Source: Coffea arabica (Eukaryota > Streptophyta > Magnoliopsida > Gentianales > Rubiaceae). Taken from it: 64,000 bases of DNA. Where the stretch lies: the NCBI RefSeq assembly GCF_036785885.1, contig NC_092316.1:22747001-22811000 (forward strand). The letters are read 5' to 3'. Each line of letters begins with the position of its first letter. Within the stretch, counting starts at the first letter, position 1. Made by a program: the position numbers and the translations under genes. Of this stretch, positions 58,425-64,000 are shown one piece after another. The notes beneath the pieces are model-generated. The model was not told where the DNA came from. It saw only the letters and a list, made by a program, of their open reading frames with translations, and did no database searches.

Positions 58425-61400
58425 TGTGAGAACCCTGAAAATAGACACATAAATATCAGTGCATATTTTATTTGCATTTTAATTCCTTAATAAATTTTAG
58501 CACTAAGTCTAATTGTTTTTAGATAAGTGCGTAGAAATAAACGTTATGTGCAAAATAAAAGAATTGTGTTAAACTACTAAACTTCTTGGTTTTGTTACAT
58601 TAACTTCATATTTCGATGGTAAACTATTTCATTGATCTGATCATTAATTTCTTCGAATTCTTGAATGGTAATTAATTGTTTTGAAATAAAAGTGTAGAGA
58701 TAATTTTTAAGTAATAAATAATATAATTGTGCCAATATTGAATTATTCGGTTTTGCTATATTAAATTAATATTTCTTGAGTTAGATTTAATTTTTTTTCG
58801 CCTTAATATAAAATGTTAGAATACTTAATTCCTTTATGCTAAATTAATGGTACTTGAGCCGATATATTTTTGAGGAAACGTTACAAGTACTAAGTATTCT
58901 TAGGATGTGAAAAATTTCTAGGATTAATTTTCGCAAGGATAATATATAATTAGGCGTTTAAAATCACACTTGGGGATAATTTTTAGAATTAAGTTGAGAT
59001 TGGGGAGCAAAGTGAAAAGACTAAAATACCCTTGCAACCTTAACATTTCCATGCAACCAAACAATCCCTCTGACAAATTTCCATCACCGCACCATTCGAC
59101 CAATAGGAACTTTCACCATTCCTACACTCAAACCCAATTCAGCCGCATACCATTGCCATTTTCTCTCTGCACCAACTCACCCAGTCCGCAACCAAACACT
59201 TCCTCTCCAGCCTCTGCCTTGTGACCATCGACAGAGAGTGCGAGAGAGAGAGCGGCAACCGTGCGTCCGAGAGGGAAGAAAAGGATCCGCGAGCGGTAAA
59301 AATTTTTCTGGTTCCGTCCGTGAGTTGAAGTAAGACAGAGAGAAACCGTGAGAGAGCTTCACCCTTCTGCACTTCCGTTTCTACCAGCTGCAATCAAGTT
59401 TCCAGCCGCAACAACCACCAGTTCCATCATCTGCCACAGCCCACGCAAATCAGAATTTCAGCCGTGCGTGAGAGCCGAGAGGAAGAAAAATTTTCCGAAT
59501 TTTTGTGCGTGAGCTGAGCTTCCAACTGAGGTAGATTCTAGTTTTAGATTAGCTTTCTAGAGGTTGATGATGGTGTTTAAGTACTTGCATGTGGGATTTG
59601 TATGTTCGGATGTTGAAATCTGTCTTGGTAGCATCTGGTTCTGCCGAGAGTAGATTAGGAGTTGCAGTTTTAATTCTTGTTTCCCTGACATCATCTGAGC
59701 ATGAATCGGTGATTAGCTAACAAAAACTGAGTGGATTAAGCTAGTTATAGCTTTGCATGTGAGTTTAGGCGGCCAGATTTGTAATTAAGAAAAGAAGAAA
59801 ATTTCTGTGCGCTAGTTATGTTTCTGCCGAGAGCTTGAGCTGGAAATTTTGGTTTTAATTTGCTGGGTGTGATGATTTGAGCTTAATCTTGGATCAACCT
59901 GATAGATAAGCTCCTTATTTAGTATTGCATGTGAACTTTATGGCTAGGAATTTCGGTTGCATGACTGGAAAACTTATTAGAAAATTTCTGGACTGCTGAA
60001 CTAATTTTTCCAGATTAGCCGTTGAAGTTGTTTTGGAAATTGCTTGGGTATTTTAGCATGAATTTTGCTGGAACGTGTTTGATTTCCACTTAGTTAGGTG
60101 TTTGACTAATTAAAATTAAATGATTAAGCCTTGCATGAGGTGTTTTGGTCTGGCTAAGCTAGAAACAAAAATAAACAAGAAAATCTGCTGTATGCAAGAT
60201 TATCCAAGAAGAGCCGAATGAATTCCTGGATTTTTGGGATGTTTGTAGTTGTTGATTGAATCTGATTTTGAACGAGAGATGTTAATTACCTAGCTAAGTG
60301 TTGGCATGTTGAATTTGAGTAACTAATACCCTGTTTTGGCCAAGGAAAAGCTGGAGTTAAGAACATACAATTGCTAGAAATTTTTTTTTGTGAACTGCCG
60401 TGAATTCGAACCAGGAAATTTTGAAGATTGTAGCTATTGTTTGGATTTAACTTCGAATTGGAAGCAATTTGTAGCTAACTAAGTGTTTGCATGTCCTAAT
60501 GGAGTACCTAAAACTCTGTTTCAACCAAAGAAAGTCTTGTTTTAAAAACCATTGTTGTTGCTGGAAAATTTGGTTAATGGCCGAATGAGAAAGGAGCTGA
60601 AATTATTATATTGGCTTGAAAAATGTTGTTGATAATTGGCTATAATCCTAAGTAAAATGTCTTATAACATCTTGTGCTAGTTTCATGTTTATCTTATTGA
60701 TTGTAACACTTGAAAAAAAAAAACGGGTGTATTGGAACATGAACTAAAACAATTTCTGAAGGAAAATATTTTCCCAGCATGGCTGAATTGGTTGGGACTT
60801 TTGATAGGTTTATTTGCTGGATTCATGTATTATTTACTTTAGCTTGGTTTGGACAGATTATAAGCTATACGTTTAGTGATTCTAGTAAGTAAAAGTTGGA
60901 GTTTTAATGGACATCTTGGATTGAAATTTTGCTGGAATTTTCTTGACTATCGAAACAAGAAAAGAAAATCTGAATTTTAGAATTACTTGGGAGTCAAGTT
61001 GGCTGTGTTTTTCTTCTTGTTTTGGATTGAAATCCTGATTGATTTGTAATTGAAAGTGATTATTTGTTGACAAGAGCTAATGATTGATGAAGCTCTTAGC
61101 CATTTGAGTAGTTTTGCAATAATTTAATTTTTGGTGAATATGTTCAAGTGATTGGTTGAAATGCAATTTGGAGGCCCACGATTTGTGAGCTGGAATTGTT
61201 TTAATACTTTGGACTTCCTCTGGTTGATTTTGATTAGAATTGAATCTGTTGAGACCTAGGGCTAATGATTGATGAAACCCTAGTGAAATTGATGTTCGAA
61301 TTGTGTTTTTGCTATATTGGTGACTTGGAATATAATGTGCAAATGAATTGGAATCGTGAAGTCCATTCTAGTCTTTTGAATTCAAGTATATTTAAATCAA

Positions 61401-63122
61401 ATTTTGTGAAAATATTCCGCTTTAATATCAAGGGATAGAATTCGAGTTTAGTGTAGTATTATTAGAAAGTTAGATATTGGGACTTTCAAAACCTTGCCGA
61501 CTAGTTAATTCTTTTATTTTACTTAAACTATCCTTATTACTTTTAGAGAGTATTTGTATCCAACTCTTAAACTTTAAATTTTCTTAAAACTATTCTTGAC
61601 CAGCTGTTTTAAAGGAAATTTGGAAAAAAAAATACTAGATTTAAGTAATTTCAAATAAAAGGCATAGAAAACTTATTCGGCAAGGAAAAAACCCGTCTGA
61701 ACCACTTTGGTTCTAGTTTGCACCCTTGAAATGAAATATCTTTAAATAAACCACATGAAACACTTTATACCTTACTAGTCTTGATGTTTAAGAAATTTAT
61801 TGATTTGTTTCAAGGAAATAAACTAGTTTAATACAAGATAATCTTTTATATGTTTGAAGTCAAGAGTTTGCTTAGTAAAACTTATAGTTCTTAAAACTTG
61901 GATTTCTAGGATTTAGCGAGGACTTGGACTACGATTCCCGGCTTGACCTTTGAACTTCACTTTTGGTGAGTGTCCCTGCTTGTTCTATGTTATGTGGTTA
62001 AGCGCTTTATCAATTCGCTATGTGATAATTGTCAAAATGCAATAAATGATTTTTGATCCATCGAAGTGAGCAGTGTGTACTTTATCGCACTAGCCGTTCG
62101 AGTGGTGACGTGTGTGAAACATTTTCTAATGAATCTGTGAATCTAAATGTAGTTGCGTCGCTGGGTGAATCCCTCGACATGTGAATCCAACTACCATAAC
62201 ATCTGAATCTGTGAATCTAAATGTAGTTGCGTCGTTGGGTGAATCCCTCGACGCGTGAATCTAACTGCAATAAGTCGCTGGGTGAATCCCTCGACTAGTC
62301 TATAATAACCACAAGTTGGACGCAACGTCGCTGGGTGAATCCCTCGACTAGTCAATAATAACCTCATGCTGGACGCAATGTCGTTGGGTGAATCCCTCGA
62401 CTAGTATATATATATATATATAAAAGTGGATCTACATGGATTATAAGTAGTGAAAGTTGACGGAGGGTCAACTACGATGGTATCTGATCAAGCGTGGAAA
62501 ATGGCTCCTGAGAGCCCCTGTATCCTACCCTGTGCTGTTATACGCTTTCCTAACTGTTTAAATTTGTGCAGTTATTAATCGCTGTTTGAAATTATGTGAT
62601 TGCATGTTTTGGGGCACCACTGAGTTTTAGCTCACCCCACGTTTATTGTTTTCCTTAACAGGTTCTGGAAACTGAAAGCTGGATGCTTACTTAAGTTTTC
62701 CTTTTGGATTGTATTTGAATACTATAACTTATTCTGTGGGCTGTAATGTGTTATTTGAGATAATGCACTTTTCTTTTGGGTTGCCACTTGAAACTGGAAA
62801 GTGTGTAAACCCTAATTCGATTACTTGGCCTGTAAATTTGTAATAGAGATTTATGTATTTATCTACCCGGATTGGTACGACTTTATATTTTGGTACGTAG
62901 CACGTGGGACGTTTAAGAGCCTCGACTGGCTAATTTATCTCTGCTATCTCTGAAGTTAAGTTGGATGTAAGGATGATCTTATTCGGGAAGATTTGTTTTA
63001 TCACAGATTAAGTTATCCTTTGAAGGGATTTGGGTTAGAATGCTTGCGTGAGTCCTGGCGAGAGTTGGCCAGACGGCCCGCCAACCCTTTGGTTCGCCTT
63101 AGGGGGATGTGGGGTCGCCACT
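58425..63122 (+). mobile_element. Solo LTR nested in the 5' LTR, 4.7 kb, TSD GGATC
   Basis: It begins TGTGAGAACCCTGAAAA and ends GTGGGGTCGCCACT, flanked by GGATC at 58420-58424 and 63123-63127. The unoccupied site is present in the other LTR (CACGTTGGATCACATAG at about 43698-43714) with a single GGATC. It belongs to the same family as 19653-23108 but is longer. The terminal dinucleotide is CT instead of CA, a likely point change. It contains a ~50 bp hairpin repeat at 62150-62405. Confidence 0.93.
62150..62405 (+). repeat. Five-copy hairpin repeat in the solo LTR
   Basis: GTCG(C/T)TGGGTGAATCCCTCGA occurs near 62157, 62231, 62275, 62327 and 62382. Each has GTCG/CGAC and GGG/CCC arms able to pair around TGAAT. 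Spacers contain CTAGT(C)NATAATAACC. A (TA)n run follows at 62404-62422. Confidence 0.85.
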
Positions 63123-64000
63123 GGATCACATAGAAGAGAAATCAAAAAGATAAAAGAAGTTATACCTCCCTTGAGTTGATGCCTTAAATAGAGTGAAATC
63201 ACGTATTTATCCTCCAAAATAATAAAAGAGTCAAGGCATCACTTTAATCAAGAAATAATTACAAAAGATAGACATGAAATTAAATCAATTAAATCATGTA
63301 GACAACCCACATTTAAGAAGTCAAAAGAAGAAAGGATTTGATTGCAAAAATTAATAAAGTCTTGGGGTCAAAATTAAAGAAAAATAAAGTTCAGGGACTC
63401 ATTTGCAATTTAAGTAAGGACCAAATTGAAAAAAATTAAAAATATCCAGGGCCACAGTACAGTTAAGGAGAAATTCAGGGACTGATTTACAAAATCATTT
63501 TCTGGTTTGTTAATGGACCAAACCATTGGGCCATTTTTTCTTATTTGCTTGGGCCAAAACCTTCCAGGCCCAATCAGAAATCCAAAACAAAAGGGAATGG
63601 GCCATTTCCACTTTTCCTGGGCCAAGTTCCCTTGGCCCAATCGGAAGTCCAAGGAAAAACAAGTGGGCTAGTACATTATTGTGGCCCAAAAATTAGCCAA
63701 CCAAAAAGATGGGCCTTGACTCTCTAGCCCAAACCAAAAAAAACAAGCAAAATAAACTAAAACAACTTTCTTAAACCCAAACACAAAATAACCTCTTGGC
63801 CCTAAACATTTATTTCATTAAACCCAACAAGATAAACAAATCAACAAAAAATATTAAGCCACAATTATGACCCACAAATCAAGAATTAATCTATTCAAAA
63901 AAAATCACATAAAATATGTAAACAGAGGATTAAACTTAAAAGGGTAAAATTAGTTCAATTTTCCCAGATTTTGGGCCTCGGTGAACAAGAGGGAGACTTG

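Larger units (their letters stand above)
42077..64000 (-). mobile_element. Giant non-autonomous LTR retrotransposon (Tat/Ogre-like), 5' LTR runs off the right edge
   Basis: Direct repeats starting TGTCGCGCCCC lie at 42077 and 56794. Minus-strand polarity is set by a purine-rich PPT beside the left LTR (49702-49716) and a TGG-starting PBS beside the right one (56774-56791). The 7.1 kb interior holds three minisatellite arrays and no recognisable gag, protease, RT, RNase H or integrase. Very long LTRs and minisatellites next to the 3' LTR are known traits of the Tat/Ogre lineage. That assignment is inference; a LARD-type derivative is the alternative. LTR copies differ by roughly 1% over the ~2.5 kb visible in both. 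Confidence 0.8.
56794..64000 (-). repeat. 5' LTR of the giant element, partial and interrupted
   Basis: Copies 42077-43708 as 56794-58424, and 43709-44579 as 63128-64000, with about 25 differences seen by eye over ~2.5 kb. Between them lies the solo LTR 58425-63122. The remainder of the LTR lies beyond the window. Confidence 0.9.

Overview
The window looks like transposon-dense nuclear DNA from a flowering plant, most likely a eudicot. It is AT-rich and has GT-AG introns, a plant-specific IDD zinc-finger gene, chromovirus and Tat/Ogre-like LTR retrotransposons, a Mutator-like element, Helitrons, a tRNA-derived SINE and Stowaway-type MITEs. Species was not determined; an asterid is only a guess. 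There are no prokaryotic features. Almost all open frames are short and non-coding. The one host-type gene that can be assembled is a three-exon, C-terminally truncated IDD gene at 3371-4349.

Region 1 (1-8065) is a foldback-like structure. Tandem ~107 bp repeats at 1087-1590 recur in inverted orientation at 4712-5215 and bracket the IDD gene. A second, outer inverted pair lies at 1-365 and 7900-8065.

Region 2 (8490-31700) is a mosaic of DNA elements. A 6.8 kb Mutator-like element (8843-15670) has ~95 bp terminal inverted repeats, a perfect 9 bp target duplication and a decayed Ulp1-like protease. It is followed by a subtilase N-terminal fragment, a SINE with an 11 bp target duplication, a solo LTR of 3.46 kb (19653-23108), several Helitron termini, tandem duplications and a Stowaway-like MITE.

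Region 3 (31709-42076) is a minus-strand Ty3/Gypsy chromovirus. It has a 3' LTR, PPT, chromodomain and integrase C-terminus, integrase core, RNase H, RT, protease and gag. It is dead: many in-frame stops, a gag frameshift, an RT active-site change from Asp to Asn, and a 2.78 kb solo LTR inserted inside integrase with a 5 bp duplication.

Region 4 (42077 to beyond 64000) is a very large minus-strand, apparently non-autonomous LTR element of Tat/Ogre-like type inserted in the chromovirus leader. It has LTRs of ~4.8 kb differing by about 1%, a PPT, a PBS, three minisatellite arrays and no recognisable gag-pol. Each LTR has been hit by a further solo LTR (45158-48003 and 58425-63122). The uninterrupted sister LTR supplies the empty site for the second one.

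The implied order is chromovirus, then Tat/Ogre-like element, then solo LTRs: at least three levels of nesting. Coordinates of repeats were read by eye and inexact edges may be off by tens of bases. Target duplications and LTR termini were located base by base.
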